50,414 nt of DNA, taken from Oscillospiraceae bacterium (GTDB taxonomy: Bacteria > Bacillota > Clostridia > Oscillospirales > Oscillospiraceae). The notes below the pieces were generated by a model. The model was not told the DNA's origin and made no database searches. It worked only from the letters and a program-made list of their open reading frames with translations. The position numbers were made by a program, and so were the translations under genes. The stretch covers positions 1 through 50,414 of the forward strand of contig JAGBSG010000056.1 in NCBI GenBank assembly GCA_017632035.1. Reading direction: 5' to 3'. Shown piece after piece: positions 5,024 to 11,903 of the stretch. How positions within the stretch are numbered: the first letter of the stretch is position 1; each line of letters opens with the position of its first letter.

Positions 5024-5225
5024 CTTCCGTCCTCCTGTTCCATCTCTTTCTGGCTTTCTTCTCCGCTTCTTTTTTAGAATAACCGGTGCATGTTACAGGC
5101 TCATCATCACAATTTATATTCATGCAACCAATTAAGCAACAATACAGTTGCCCCATATGTGCATGAACAATATCCAGTTTATCTTTGCCGCAAGCCCGAC
5201 ACGGCTTCAACTTTTTACTAAGCAT
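5013..5225 (-). CDS. Lar-like zinc-ribbon (restriction alleviation) protein
   Basis: A 70-residue protein with the Lar-family pattern: LKPCRACGKD at the N-terminus, a second pair in NINCDDEP and the ending GYSKKEAEKKARKRWNRR. Lar of the Rac prophage weakens type I restriction by stimulating modification, and related small proteins are common in phages. The zinc-ribbon reading is seen in the sequence; a role against restriction is family knowledge and not shown for this copy. It could be an early-expressed defence counter-measure. Confidence 0.7.
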   Translation of the reverse strand: MLSKKLKPCRACGKDKLDIVHAHMGQLYCCLIGCMNINCDDEPVTCTGYSKKEAEKKARKRWNRRTEDGN

Positions 5226-5416
5226 TGCTTTTTCCCTGCCTTGCAGATCATATATTCGTCGGTCGGCTCCCAGTCACAAACCACTATTGTCTGGTGCTCG
5301 TCGCAGATAAAATCGCCGTCACCGATATACTGGCAACAATCACAGGCGCCGGGATCGCAAAACCGCTGCTTACGGTCAAGGTCGAACTTCTTTTTCTTTC
5401 TCGCTTTAGCGTTCAT
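5207..5416 (-). CDS. Cysteine-rich small protein, 69 aa
   Basis: ATG at 5416 with AAGGAGG upstream is the best start. The product has a very basic N-terminus (ARKKKKFDLDRKQRF) and six cysteines, four of them in CDPGACDCCQ, plus ICDEHQ, VVCDW and ICKAGK, suggesting a zinc-binding module. It overlaps the next gene by 19 nt. Function unknown; nucleic-acid binding is plausible. Confidence 0.6.
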   Translation of the reverse strand: MNAKARKKKKFDLDRKQRFCDPGACDCCQYIGDGDFICDEHQTIVVCDWEPTDEYMICKAGKKQCLVKS

Positions 5417-5775
5417 TTTTGCGCCTCCTTCGGCTTGTGGCGGTAGGCGATCCATCCTTTTCCGTATCTGCAATTTAAATAAAAGCTTTCACCCATACTC
5501 CAAAAGCTACAATCGTTGTAGCCTGTGAATATCTGCCATTCGTTGCCGTTATGAGAATGGACAATATAAATCGGCTCCCCGATCATGTCGCGCAATTCCT
5601 CTATGGTCAGCGGCTTGGGATCCTCGCGCTCAGCTTTCTCCCGGAGGGCTTCGATTGCCATTTGCATAGCGTCTTTCAGTTCATCGTCTACACCATAGCC
5701 ATATTCGTCATAACTCTTTATGTGATCGCCCGGAAGGTGTAATGCCCGGATGGCTTCTTGAATTGTCATGCTCAT
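5413..5775 (-). CDS. Hypothetical phage protein, 120 aa
   Basis: It begins MSMTIQEAIRALHLPGDHI with AGGAGG upstream. A helical stretch DAMQMAIEALREKAE is followed by the typical LTIEELRDMIGEPIYIV module and a C-terminal beta region around WIAYRHKP. Similar proteins with LTxEELRxMxGEPVWI are frequent in phages of gut Clostridia. Function unknown. It overlaps the downstream gene by 4 nt. Confidence 0.7.
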   Translation of the reverse strand: MSMTIQEAIRALHLPGDHIKSYDEYGYGVDDELKDAMQMAIEALREKAEREDPKPLTIEELRDMIGEPIYIVHSHNGNEWQIFTGYNDCSFWSMGESFYLNCRYGKGWIAYRHKPKEAQK

Positions 5776-5788
5776 GTATCATCCCTCC

Positions 5789-6307
5789 TTACTTATCCTC
5801 ATCATCGTAGCAGTAATATTTCATGTCGGGATCTTCCTCAAAACTGTCATAACATCCGTTCTCTTCGAGGGCTGCCTCCTCCGGGGTCATATCGCCGTAT
5901 AGTTCCTTATACCATTCCGGGTGATGGAATTTGATATATGCAGGGTCGTGTATGCAATCCGTGTATCCTCGGGGGCAGGTAGGTGTGTACCCTTGCTGAA
6001 CCGCTGGTGGGTGGGATGCTTTGGCACACTTAATCCGTTCCCGGAGCCGGAGAATCTTGCTGTCCATCATTTCACACACCGGCTTGTTAATGCTGAATAT
6101 CTGCCGCACCTGCTCCAACATGATGGTGGCATCGGCAACTTCCTCCGCCAAATGTGCCGGGTGTATATCGCCCCGGAGCGCCTTGCAGATTTCCTTTTGC
6201 AGTTCGCTCATTTCTTCCAAGGCAACGACCAGTTGACAGTTCGCGCCGAATGTGGCAATGGCATCGGCATATACCTTGGCCCGTGCTTCGGGTGTAATAT
6301 TGTTCAT
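5789..6307 (-). CDS. MazG-like NTP pyrophosphohydrolase with C-terminal extension
   Basis: A 172-residue protein. The helices ALEEMSELQKEI (E31, E32, E35) and LAEEVADATIML (E55, E56, D59) form the EExxE/ExxD metal site of MazG-type all-alpha NTP pyrophosphohydrolases. From about residue 95 there is an extension with a cysteine-containing CPRGYTDCIHDP stretch and an acidic end. MazG-like enzymes hydrolyse NTPs or dNTPs and may change nucleotide or alarmone pools in infection. This is one of two MazG-like genes in the window (the other at 11601). It overlaps the YopX-like gene by 4 nt. Confidence 0.75.
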   Translation of the reverse strand: MNNITPEARAKVYADAIATFGANCQLVVALEEMSELQKEICKALRGDIHPAHLAEEVADATIMLEQVRQIFSINKPVCEMMDSKILRLRERIKCAKASHPPAVQQGYTPTCPRGYTDCIHDPAYIKFHHPEWYKELYGDMTPEEAALEENGCYDSFEEDPDMKYYCYDDEDK

Positions 6308-6747
6308 TCGCTTACCTCCATAATTTCCGGGTTGTCGTGGATGTTGCCGATGATTTCAGCCTCCCAATGGTATGCGTGGCATCTTCCAAGCGGAACAATG
6401 CCATCTTTTTGAACATCCATCACAGAAAAAGAACAATCGTATTCACAGAACACAACTTCACCAAAACTATCGTCAGATGGTTCATCGTGGTCATACCAGC
6501 TTTGTGCGACAATATCCCCTTCAAAAATCTTCTTGCCGTTCTTATCGGTCAAGCCTGTAAACTGACCAACGGTAGAGGTGGCAACCATATGGGCAACGGT
6601 CTGTATAATGCTTTCGTCTTTCTCATAACAGAATATATCTGTATGACTTTCGCAAATTCTTGCTCTGCCATCTTCATATTTCAGCAGTTGCCCTTCAACC
6701 CATTCACCATCATAAATCCGCTTTCCACGGAACAAAATCTCACGCAT
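6304..6747 (-). CDS. YopX family protein (copy 1)
   Basis: A 147-residue protein with the classic YopX layout. It opens with MREILFRGKRIYDGEWVEG, continues with VGQFTGLTDKNGKKIFEGD in the centre and ends with EIIGNIHDNPEI. The family forms small beta-barrels, is abundant in Firmicutes phages (named after B. subtilis SPbeta YopX) and has no settled function. A second, diverged copy lies at 6915-7367, separated by a small membrane protein gene. Confidence 0.85.
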   Translation of the reverse strand: MREILFRGKRIYDGEWVEGQLLKYEDGRARICESHTDIFCYEKDESIIQTVAHMVATSTVGQFTGLTDKNGKKIFEGDIVAQSWYDHDEPSDDSFGEVVFCEYDCSFSVMDVQKDGIVPLGRCHAYHWEAEIIGNIHDNPEIMEVSE

Positions 6748-6922
6748 GATTTTCTTTCCTTTCCTTAATTTTTAGATAAACCATATACGGCACAATCCAC
6801 AGCGGAATTGTTATATAGACCAATGTGATTTTTGCACATTCACCCATGCATCCTACAAGTTCTGCAAACGGTTGAAGTGTATTGCACAAACCCTCAAAGG
6901 CGTGGTCAAAGTATTTACGCAT
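6740..6922 (-). CDS. 60-residue single-pass membrane protein
   Basis: Start ATG at 6922 with GGGAGGG upstream; it overlaps both YopX-like genes by 8 nt. The first half is amphipathic and contains two cysteines. A hydrophobic segment of about 20 residues (ITLVYITIPLWIVPYMVYL) follows, then a basic tail KIKERKENHA, expected in the cytoplasm. Function unknown. Confidence 0.65.
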   Translation of the reverse strand: MRKYFDHAFEGLCNTLQPFAELVGCMGECAKITLVYITIPLWIVPYMVYLKIKERKENHA

Positions 6923-7367
6923 CTGCAGCACCCTCCCACAGTTCCGGGTTGTCATACACATTACCCAGCACCTTAAACTTGACATTTACGGAATAGTTGC
7001 ACATTGGGGTTATCAGCCCCCGGCGATCCTTCAAGCAGAACGCGCCCCTGTCAAATACGACCACCTGCCGGCCCCAAGAAAAGCCCTCGTGTATTCCGTC
7101 CGTCAGAACCGGTTCCACAATGTCGCCCTCGTAGATAAAGGAGCGGAGAATGTTGTCGCCGGGTTTGGGTTCGCCTTTAATAAAGTCGCCAAAGATGCCG
7201 GTACACTGGCCGATGGTGGCGGGGTCTACTATGTACCCATATTGGTTAAATGGTGTAATGGTCGGGTATATATCTTCTTCAATAGTTCCAACGAGGTGTC
7301 CACAAAGCTTGTAATAGCCTTGTACCCACTCGCCGGTGTCTACGCGTTTGCCTCTGTAATCTCTCAT
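6915..7367 (-). CDS. YopX family protein (copy 2)
   Basis: I choose the ATG at 7367 because AAGGAG lies 8 nt upstream; the earlier start codons at 7373 and 7376 are too close to that site. The start MRDYRGKRVDTGEWVQG and the ending VLGNVYDNPELWE match YopX, as do the central TIGQCTGIF and YEGDIVEPV elements. It is clearly diverged from copy 1, so the pair is not a recent tandem duplication. Function unknown. Confidence 0.8.
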   Translation of the reverse strand: MRDYRGKRVDTGEWVQGYYKLCGHLVGTIEEDIYPTITPFNQYGYIVDPATIGQCTGIFGDFIKGEPKPGDNILRSFIYEGDIVEPVLTDGIHEGFSWGRQVVVFDRGAFCLKDRRGLITPMCNYSVNVKFKVLGNVYDNPELWEGAADA

Positions 7368-7379
7368 ACTCATCACTCC

Positions 7380-7799
7380 TTATCTGTATCGAGTCGCTTT
7401 TCGCCAGCCGTGGAGAAGTCGGGGGTCTGCATTGATTTGTGCCATGGTCAGTCCTAGGCATTCAAGGGTGGGTTCGGGGTCGTGGGTGTATCCGTATTCG
7501 TGGTTTGCAAGTTCGTAGTTGAACATATCAAAGATGAAGCCGTCGCCGGTGGGATCCGCTGCAATGGCATCCTCCATCTCCTTTGTATGGCGCTCCATCA
7601 TCTCGCGGAAGGCAGGGGCATCGCTCTTGCGGTAGAAACCGCCTGTGTTGCCTAGCTTGTAGATTTTGGCAGTATCGCCGGGGTTCAGCCCGAGGGACCG
7701 CATACCCTCATCAAATTGCTTGTTGTTGAATGCGAAGAACATGGGGAAGGCTTCAACTTCCGCCTGCTGCTTTTCGTGCAGCTCTAGGTATTTGTTCAT
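7380..7799 (-). CDS. DUF7659-like hypothetical protein
   Basis: A 139-residue protein starting MNKYLELHEKQQAEVEAFP, followed by FAFNNKQFDEGM and later FNYELANHEYGYT. These elements are typical of a small family in phages and plasmids of gut Firmicutes that I recall as DUF7659. Function unknown. It overlaps the upstream gene by 4 nt. Confidence 0.6.
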   Translation of the reverse strand: MNKYLELHEKQQAEVEAFPMFFAFNNKQFDEGMRSLGLNPGDTAKIYKLGNTGGFYRKSDAPAFREMMERHTKEMEDAIAADPTGDGFIFDMFNYELANHEYGYTHDPEPTLECLGLTMAQINADPRLLHGWRKATRYR

Positions 7800-8002
7800 G
7801 GTGTGTTTTTCTCCTTTCGTGTTGCCGGTTTGTTTTGCGGGAAATACTCGAAGTACTCATACAGGTCGAGGAAACCGTTTGTTGCTCCTGGAATCAGTAC
7901 ATCGAGGCGCTGATCGTATATCACGCCCTTGTACAGATAGTAGGTTGCGCCCCGGTACCGGAGCCGCTGGGCTTCCTTTTTGATAATAGATTTGTCTGGC
8001 AT
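7796..8002 (-). CDS. Small hypothetical protein, 68 aa
   Basis: ATG at 8002 with AGGAAGG upstream. The product has a basic start MPDKSIIKKEAQRLRYRG, a YYLYKGVIYDQRLD beta-type segment, and a basic end. No family recognised. Upstream, between 8003 and 8090, two GC-rich hairpins occur in the leader (about 8021-8040 and 8056-8075). Confidence 0.6.
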   Translation of the reverse strand: MPDKSIIKKEAQRLRYRGATYYLYKGVIYDQRLDVLIPGATNGFLDLYEYFEYFPQNKPATRKEKNTP

Positions 8003-8090
8003 TTGGTGTCCTTCCTGCCCCGGATTTTCCGTCGGGGCTCGGCTGTTTGGTAGGATGGGCCGGTTTCCCGGCCCTGGGAGGTTTGTTGTG

Positions 8091-8405
8091 TTATTTGAAA
8101 ATTATGTATCTGCAATCCCATGTACCATACGCGTCTGTCGTTTCTCTTTGCTCTATTCTGTACTCGGGCCTTAATCCGTTTTTCTCCAGTGCTCTCAGAA
8201 CCTTGATGATGTTCGCTCTTGTCTTTTTTCCTTTCTGTTCGTTGGTTTCTTTTTCTATTTTGGCGCCCTCAAATTTGCTGCGTTCAATAAACTGGATAAC
8301 TTTGACTCTTAACTCATTGCCATCATAATAACCTGCAGTGGCTGTAAAGACTGCATTTTCTTTTTTCAAAACCTTTTTGATCTTGGTCGCTTCCTGTGTG
8401 GTCAT
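8091..8405 (-). CDS. Hypothetical protein, first gene of the second-switch operon
   Basis: A 104-residue basic protein with GGAGAAAA before ATG. It starts MTTQEATKIKKVLKKENAVF, has a charged middle with EKETNEQKGKKTRANIIKVL, and ends AYGTWDCRYIIFK. It is the first gene leftward from the promoter at 8453-8481, so it is probably under direct control of the HTH protein encoded divergently at 8585. Function unknown. Confidence 0.65.
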   Translation of the reverse strand: MTTQEATKIKKVLKKENAVFTATAGYYDGNELRVKVIQFIERSKFEGAKIEKETNEQKGKKTRANIIKVLRALEKNGLRPEYRIEQRETTDAYGTWDCRYIIFK

Positions 8406-8452
8406 GGTGTTTTCTCCTTTCGGTGTGTGGGGGTGTTGTTCTTTATGGCCTT

Positions 8453-8481
8453 ATTGTACACTATCGTGAACATAAAAGCAA
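8453..8481 (-). promoter_or_regulatory. Leftward promoter of the accessory operon
   Basis: On the minus strand TTGCTT (8476-8481), a 17-bp spacer and TACAAT (8453-8458). Operator 1 (8455-8472) covers the -10 box and most of the spacer, as expected for repression. Confidence 0.65.
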
Positions 8482-8542
8482 GTCGGGATAGTACACAATG
8501 GTGTACATATTATTTTGTGCGTTTTGTACACTTGCGTGTACA
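8455..8542. promoter_or_regulatory. Three 18-bp operators, 35 bp apart
   Basis: The consensus is TGTACAC-N4-GTGTACA. Copies start at 8455 (one mismatch in the right arm), 8490 (one mismatch at the first base) and 8525 (perfect). The starts are exactly 35 bp apart. Operator 1 covers the leftward promoter; operator 3 holds the -35 box of the rightward promoter. The HTH protein encoded at 8585 is the obvious candidate ligand. Confidence 0.85.
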
Positions 8543-8560
8543 GGCTTCGGAGTGTATAAT
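8532..8560 (+). promoter_or_regulatory. Rightward promoter of the small HTH gene
   Basis: TTGCGT (8532-8537), 17 bp and TATAAT (8555-8560). The -35 box is inside operator 3, which points to autoregulation. Confidence 0.7.
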
Positions 8561-8584
8561 GTGGCTGTGAAAGGAGGCTCCGCA

Positions 8585-8785
8585 ATGATCAAATTTGATA
8601 AGCTGTTTGCTCTGCTTGAAGCGCAGGGCAAGAGCGCCGTTTATTTCCTGCGGCAACAGGGTATCCATCCTGCCGTTATGAACAAGCTGCGGAAAAACGA
8701 ACGGGTAAACACCGACACCATAGATCGCCTTTGTGAAAAGCTGGATTGCCAGCCGGGGGATATCATGGAGTATGTAAAAGAATAA
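8585..8785 (+). CDS. Small Cro/CI-type HTH regulator (second switch)
   Basis: The ATG at 8585 with AAGGAGG 7 nt upstream gives 66 residues; longer frames start inside the operators and are unlikely. The protein is one helix-turn-helix domain of the YozG/Cro type: FDKLFALLEAQGKSAVYFL, then GIHPAVMNKLRKNERVNTD and TIDRLCEKLDCQPGDIMEYV. It is the only rightward gene in the left half of the window. With three operators between it and the leftward accessory operon, it probably represses both that operon and itself. Confidence 0.85.
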   Translation: MIKFDKLFALLEAQGKSAVYFLRQQGIHPAVMNKLRKNERVNTDTIDRLCEKLDCQPGDIMEYVKE

Positions 8786-8796
8786 CCCCTTTATGT

Positions 8797-8828
8797 AAAG
8801 AGCCACCTCTGGTCGCGGGTGGCTCTTT
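8797..8828. terminator. Bidirectional terminator between convergent genes
   Basis: AAAGAGCCACC...GGTGGCTCTTT, an 11-bp perfect stem, lies between the rightward HTH gene and the leftward excisionase-like gene that ends the early operon. Confidence 0.85.
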
Positions 8829-8831
8829 ACT

Positions 8832-9026
8832 TTATCTCTGCTCTGTGCTTTGCGTGTTTCGTGTAATATTCCGGGTAATCCACTCGTCCAGTTCCTTGGA
8901 TGGAATTTTTACCGAGTGGCCAATCTGGATGTACGGCAGGCCGCATTTCTTATATATCCGGTCGAATGTAACCAGTGAAATACCGAGGCGCTGCGCGGCT
9001 TCTGCTCGGCTCAAGAGGGTATTCAT
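8832..9026 (-). CDS. Excisionase/MerR-type HTH protein
   Basis: The ATG at 9026, with AAAAGGAGGG upstream, is preferred over 9047. The 64-residue product has the winged helix-turn-helix signature of HTH_17/excisionase proteins: LLSRAEAAQRLGISLVTFDR, then KCGLPYIQIGHSVKIPSKEL and DEWITRN. As last gene of the early operon it could serve as recombination directionality factor for the serine integrase, or as a regulator; serine-integrase directionality factors vary, so this is inference. Confidence 0.7.
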   Translation of the reverse strand: MNTLLSRAEAAQRLGISLVTFDRIYKKCGLPYIQIGHSVKIPSKELDEWITRNITRNTQSTEQR

Positions 9027-9502
9027 TCCTCGCCCTCCTTTTCCCATAGCATTAGTTTCTGCAGGCTTTTTATTGCCTTGTCGAGGAGGCGGTATGTAGC
9101 GAGCATTTTTGATTCGCTATCGTCCTTGTATATTGCAAACGCAACATCCCTCCAAAGCATCGGTTTGGCTGTTCCGCTTTCGGTGTACCGGATCCGCAGT
9201 ACCATGCGCTCCATAGGGTCTGCAACGGAGTTTATTGAATCGTCGATGTATTTCAGTTCTTTCCGTTTTGCTTCCATCTCTGGGCCGTGCCGTTCCTCGT
9301 ATTCCATGCGGCGGATGATTGCACGCTCCTGCCTGTCTCCCGTGCCCCCGGTATGCTTGGAGCCATTACCGGGGCGCACAGGAGGGAGGGTTTCTTCACT
9401 TTTCAGCCGTTCCAGCCGTTCTTCCAAATTGTCAAGTTCCACCCGGATTGCACTGTAATTGGATAGCCGTTTTTTAATTTCGTCTATCGATGGTCTGTAC
9501 AT
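9023..9502 (-). CDS. ArpU/RinA-like phage transcriptional regulator (tentative)
   Basis: A 159-residue charged helical protein. It has an N-terminal coiled-coil-like stretch (YSAIRVELDNLEERLERLKS) and a C-terminal part VADPMERMVLRIRYTESG with the PMLWRDVAFAIYKDDS turn. This architecture recalls the DUF1492/ArpU/RinA group of sigma-like late-gene activators of Gram-positive phages. It lies at the end of the early operon, the usual place for a late activator. Its likely target is the repeat-bearing promoter at about 1725-1791. It overlaps the excisionase-like gene by 4 nt. Confidence 0.55.
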   Translation of the reverse strand: MYRPSIDEIKKRLSNYSAIRVELDNLEERLERLKSEETLPPVRPGNGSKHTGGTGDRQERAIIRRMEYEERHGPEMEAKRKELKYIDDSINSVADPMERMVLRIRYTESGTAKPMLWRDVAFAIYKDDSESKMLATYRLLDKAIKSLQKLMLWEKEGEE

Positions 9503-9536
9503 CGGGTATCACCTAATTCCTTTGCTTTTTGTTGTG

Positions 9537-10325
9537 TCACACAAGTCCCCATTCAGCAAACTTCTCAAATCCACCGACCGCTTCAATGTAGGCTCGTGCG
9601 ATACTCACAATCGTGGAGTAAGGTTTGCCGTCGATGGTATCGTCTCCGATGGCGCAGCATAGTTCCACAGGTTTTCCGGTTCTCTGTGCTTCAAGCCATG
9701 CGTAAATATTCACGCTCACATCTGCCTTGGAGAGGTCTTTGCCGTGCAGACCACCGCCGGTTACGCTGTCGGCCATATCACTGCCCAACTTGCGGTTGGT
9801 TGCGCCGGTGTCAACGTCTGTGCCGCCTGTCCAGTCTCCGAGGGGATTTACCACCGCTCCGGGGTACTGGTACTCAAGCGTGGCGGTGCTTGCGTTGCTT
9901 TGGCAAATAATGAGGTGCTTTCCGTCCAGAATATACTTGCCGTCGTGGGGGTAGTCCGCATAAATGTACCGAGCAATTTGGGAGAGGTTCTTCTGCTCAG
10001 CGGTTACCGGCATACCCTTAAAGATGCCGTTATCTCCGCAGCGGAAACCGTTCTGCTGATTTTCGGCAAGGTGGGTGTCTTGCTGTACGCACTGGAAGTC
10101 TACACACATGCCGTCGCATCCGGTAATACGCCAAACAGCCTTATATACATCGGCTTCTTTCAGCCACACCGAGGATTCGGCAATAATGTGGCAGATGCCG
10201 TGTCCGATTAAGACCTCAACGGCAATCTTGGGATTTTCTTCTACCTCGTATGCGAGGTCTACTACTGCGCCAGCAATTCGGTCTGCCAGCTTGTCGGGAT
10301 GGGATGGGTTGACTTTTTCAAACAT
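9537..10325 (-). CDS. metK: Minimal S-adenosylmethionine synthetase-like protein
   Basis: A 262-residue protein (host MetK is about 390). It keeps the ATP/methionine-site start NPSHPDKLADRIAGAVVD, a GFRCGDNGIFKGM segment like the GAGDQG loop, and a DVDTGATNRKLGSDMADS stretch. GGGLHGKDLSKAD corresponds to the GGGAFSGKD motif of MetK, and the C-terminal domain ends around IVSIARAYIEAVGGFEKF. The protein is short because connecting regions are reduced, not because an end is missing. SAM made from ATP and methionine could feed the phage methyltransferase. Changes in conserved residues leave open whether it is catalytic. Confidence 0.75.
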   Translation of the reverse strand: MFEKVNPSHPDKLADRIAGAVVDLAYEVEENPKIAVEVLIGHGICHIIAESSVWLKEADVYKAVWRITGCDGMCVDFQCVQQDTHLAENQQNGFRCGDNGIFKGMPVTAEQKNLSQIARYIYADYPHDGKYILDGKHLIICQSNASTATLEYQYPGAVVNPLGDWTGGTDVDTGATNRKLGSDMADSVTGGGLHGKDLSKADVSVNIYAWLEAQRTGKPVELCCAIGDDTIDGKPYSTIVSIARAYIEAVGGFEKFAEWGLV

Positions 10326-10620
10326 TTGTGATTTCTCCTTTCAATACATCGGAAATTCCTTTTTTCTTTTTCCGGTTCCTTTCGTCGCCGGCCAGCTTTT
10401 GGCAATACGCCTCACAGTACTTCTGTTGCATGTTGTACTTGATTCTGAACGGCTTGCCGCACCATGCGCATTTTCTCCAGTCACCAGGCAGCGGTGGTCT
10501 TTCATACTCGACCGGATCTTGCGTGGCTTTCCACGCTCCATAATGACAACCGAAGCCGTCCTTTTTGCACTGAATCATTTGCCTCGAGAGGTTGTCCATT
10601 TCTTTATGCACGCTGTCCAT
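10318..10620 (-). CDS. Zinc-ribbon hypothetical protein, 100 aa
   Basis: ATG with GGGAGG upstream. The N-terminus is a short helix (MDSVHKEMDNLSRQMIQ) followed by cysteines in CKKDGFGC, then a probable zinc site CAWCGKPF...KYCEAYCQ and a basic end RNRKKKKG. Nucleic-acid binding is plausible. It overlaps the SAM synthetase gene by 8 nt. Function unknown. Confidence 0.65.
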   Translation of the reverse strand: MDSVHKEMDNLSRQMIQCKKDGFGCHYGAWKATQDPVEYERPPLPGDWRKCAWCGKPFRIKYNMQQKYCEAYCQKLAGDERNRKKKKGISDVLKGEITNV

Positions 10621-10789
10621 TTTCAGCCTCCCGCTCTTTCAGCTTCTGCAATACAAATGGAGCCCAAAAATTCCACTGTTTCATAAACCATGTCTGGTAT
10701 CTGTTGCAACTCTTGTTAGCGCAGCTTGTGGGATCCTTTGTTGTAGTACAACTTTCACACGGACTTGGCACAGGGTTAATTTCTGCCAT
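10604..10789 (-). CDS. Small cysteine-rich protein, 61 aa
   Basis: ATG at 10789 with GAGGAGG 8 nt upstream. The cysteine pattern (PCESCTTTKDPTSCANKSC) suggests a zinc site, followed by an aromatic stretch NRYQTWFMKQWNFW and a charged helix. Proteins with this NKxCxxWxxWF-type arrangement are common in Clostridia phages. Function unknown. Confidence 0.6.
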   Translation of the reverse strand: MAEINPVPSPCESCTTTKDPTSCANKSCNRYQTWFMKQWNFWAPFVLQKLKEREAENGQRA

Positions 10790-10802
10790 GTTTATCGCCT
10801 CC

Positions 10803-11231
10803 TCAGAACGGCAACTGCGCATCGTCGTCCGTCAGCTGTGCGAAATCCTGTGCCGGTGCGCCATAGCTGCTTGCATAATTGGGAACCGATGAAGTATTGT
10901 CAGCACTTCGCTTGCTGTCGCCGAAATAGACATTGTTGGCAACAACCTCGGCGCTGCGGCGTTTGTTGCCGTCTTTGTCTGTCCAATCTCGGATCTGTAG
11001 CCGTCCAGAAACAACCGCCATCGATCCCTTTGCGAAATACTTGCTGACGAATTCGCCGGTTCCTTTCCATGCCACGCAGTCAATAAAGTCGGTTTCCTTT
11101 TCGCCGCCGTCCTTGCCGGAAAAGTCCCGGTCAACGGCAAGCGTAAAGGATGCCACCGCTACACCGCTTCCCGTGCGGCGCAGCTCCGGATCGCGTGTCA
11201 TGCGTCCCATGATTGTTATATGATTCAGCAT
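10803..11231 (-). CDS. ssb: Single-stranded DNA-binding protein
   Basis: The ATG at 11231 with AGGAGG upstream gives 142 residues. The OB-fold elements are clear: MLNHITIMGRMTRDPELR, then VASFTLAVDRDF, TDFIDCVAWKGTGEF and SGRLQIRDW. The acidic tail ends in DDDAQLPF, like the DxxLPF tails through which SSB recruits partners. It would coat single strands in replication and RecT-mediated recombination. The neighbourhood (RecT, YqaJ, RuvC-like) is a typical phage recombination block. Confidence 0.95.
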   Translation of the reverse strand: MLNHITIMGRMTRDPELRRTGSGVAVASFTLAVDRDFSGKDGGEKETDFIDCVAWKGTGEFVSKYFAKGSMAVVSGRLQIRDWTDKDGNKRRSAEVVANNVYFGDSKRSADNTSSVPNYASSYGAPAQDFAQLTDDDAQLPF

Positions 11232-11245
11232 ATAAATTCCTCCTG

Positions 11246-11608
11246 TTACCAATACTCTTTCAATAGCGGGAAGAAGATCTTTACCTCTTCCCACGTGTTG
11301 CCAAATACCCGCTTAACAAAAGCCGCAAGGGTGGACTTCGTGTGCAGAATGTCTTTGTCGCCGGTGTGCTTATCCGGACCGTAGTCCTCCAAAATGATCT
11401 TTGCCAACTCTTTTCGGTTGATCTCATAGTCGGTCAGAACCCCTTGGGCTCTGCCGGGGCCGACATTCAGCCGCTCATGAACTGTCTTTATCATGGCAAT
11501 TCGATCTAGTTCCGTGTTAAATTCAAGCCGCTGCCGGTAATTGGCCTCCAGCTTCTTTGCAAAGGCAGCCAGCACCGGATTTTCTCCGGGATGCTTATTT
11601 TTAGCCAT
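11246..11608 (-). CDS. Hypothetical phage protein, 120 aa
   Basis: A basic helical protein starting MAKNKHPGENPVLAAFAKKL, with a helical middle (TELDRIAMIKTVHERLNVGP) and the end WEEVKIFFPLLKEYW. It resembles small proteins common next to SSB in Firmicutes phages but I cannot name the family. It overlaps the MazG-like gene upstream by 8 nt. Confidence 0.6.
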   Translation of the reverse strand: MAKNKHPGENPVLAAFAKKLEANYRQRLEFNTELDRIAMIKTVHERLNVGPGRAQGVLTDYEINRKELAKIILEDYGPDKHTGDKDILHTKSTLAAFVKRVFGNTWEEVKIFFPLLKEYW

Positions 11609-11903
11609 TTTTTGCCACTCCTTTCAGCCGACCAACCCACCGCGTTAGCTTGTCTCTTTTGGTTCTTACAGATTCCGAAAGGTTCATTTCAAGCTTCAGA
11701 ACAGTTACAACAAGCTGCACATCTGCGATCTCTTCCTTGAGGTTTGCGATTGCCTCACTCTCCGTGACCGGTGTGTAGTTCCTGCCGTCATACACTCTCC
11801 GAAGCTTCAGCGCTGCATGGGCCAGTTCAGAAGCCTCCTCTGCCAGCTGTGCCAGCAGTTCTTCCTGCGTGAGTATCTCCCGGATTACATCAATATCACT
11901 CAT
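11601..11903 (-). CDS. MazG-like nucleotide pyrophosphohydrolase
   Basis: A 100-residue single-domain protein. QLAEEASELAHAALKL (E22, E23, E26) and NLKEEIADVQLVV (E57, E58, D61) supply the metal-binding EExxE/ExxD residues, as in MazG-like enzymes that hydrolyse NTPs or dNTPs to monophosphates. It is shorter than the other MazG-like protein (5789-6307), which has a C-terminal extension. It overlaps both neighbours by 4-8 nt. Confidence 0.8.
   Translation of the reverse strand: MSDIDVIREILTQEELLAQLAEEASELAHAALKLRRVYDGRNYTPVTESEAIANLKEEIADVQLVVTVLKLEMNLSESVRTKRDKLTRWVGRLKGVAKNG

Noticed and set aside
9537..10325. Calling the SAM synthetase a truncated pseudogene
   Set aside because: Both N- and C-terminal MetK motifs are present in one unbroken frame with a good RBS and operon overlap; the reduction is internal.
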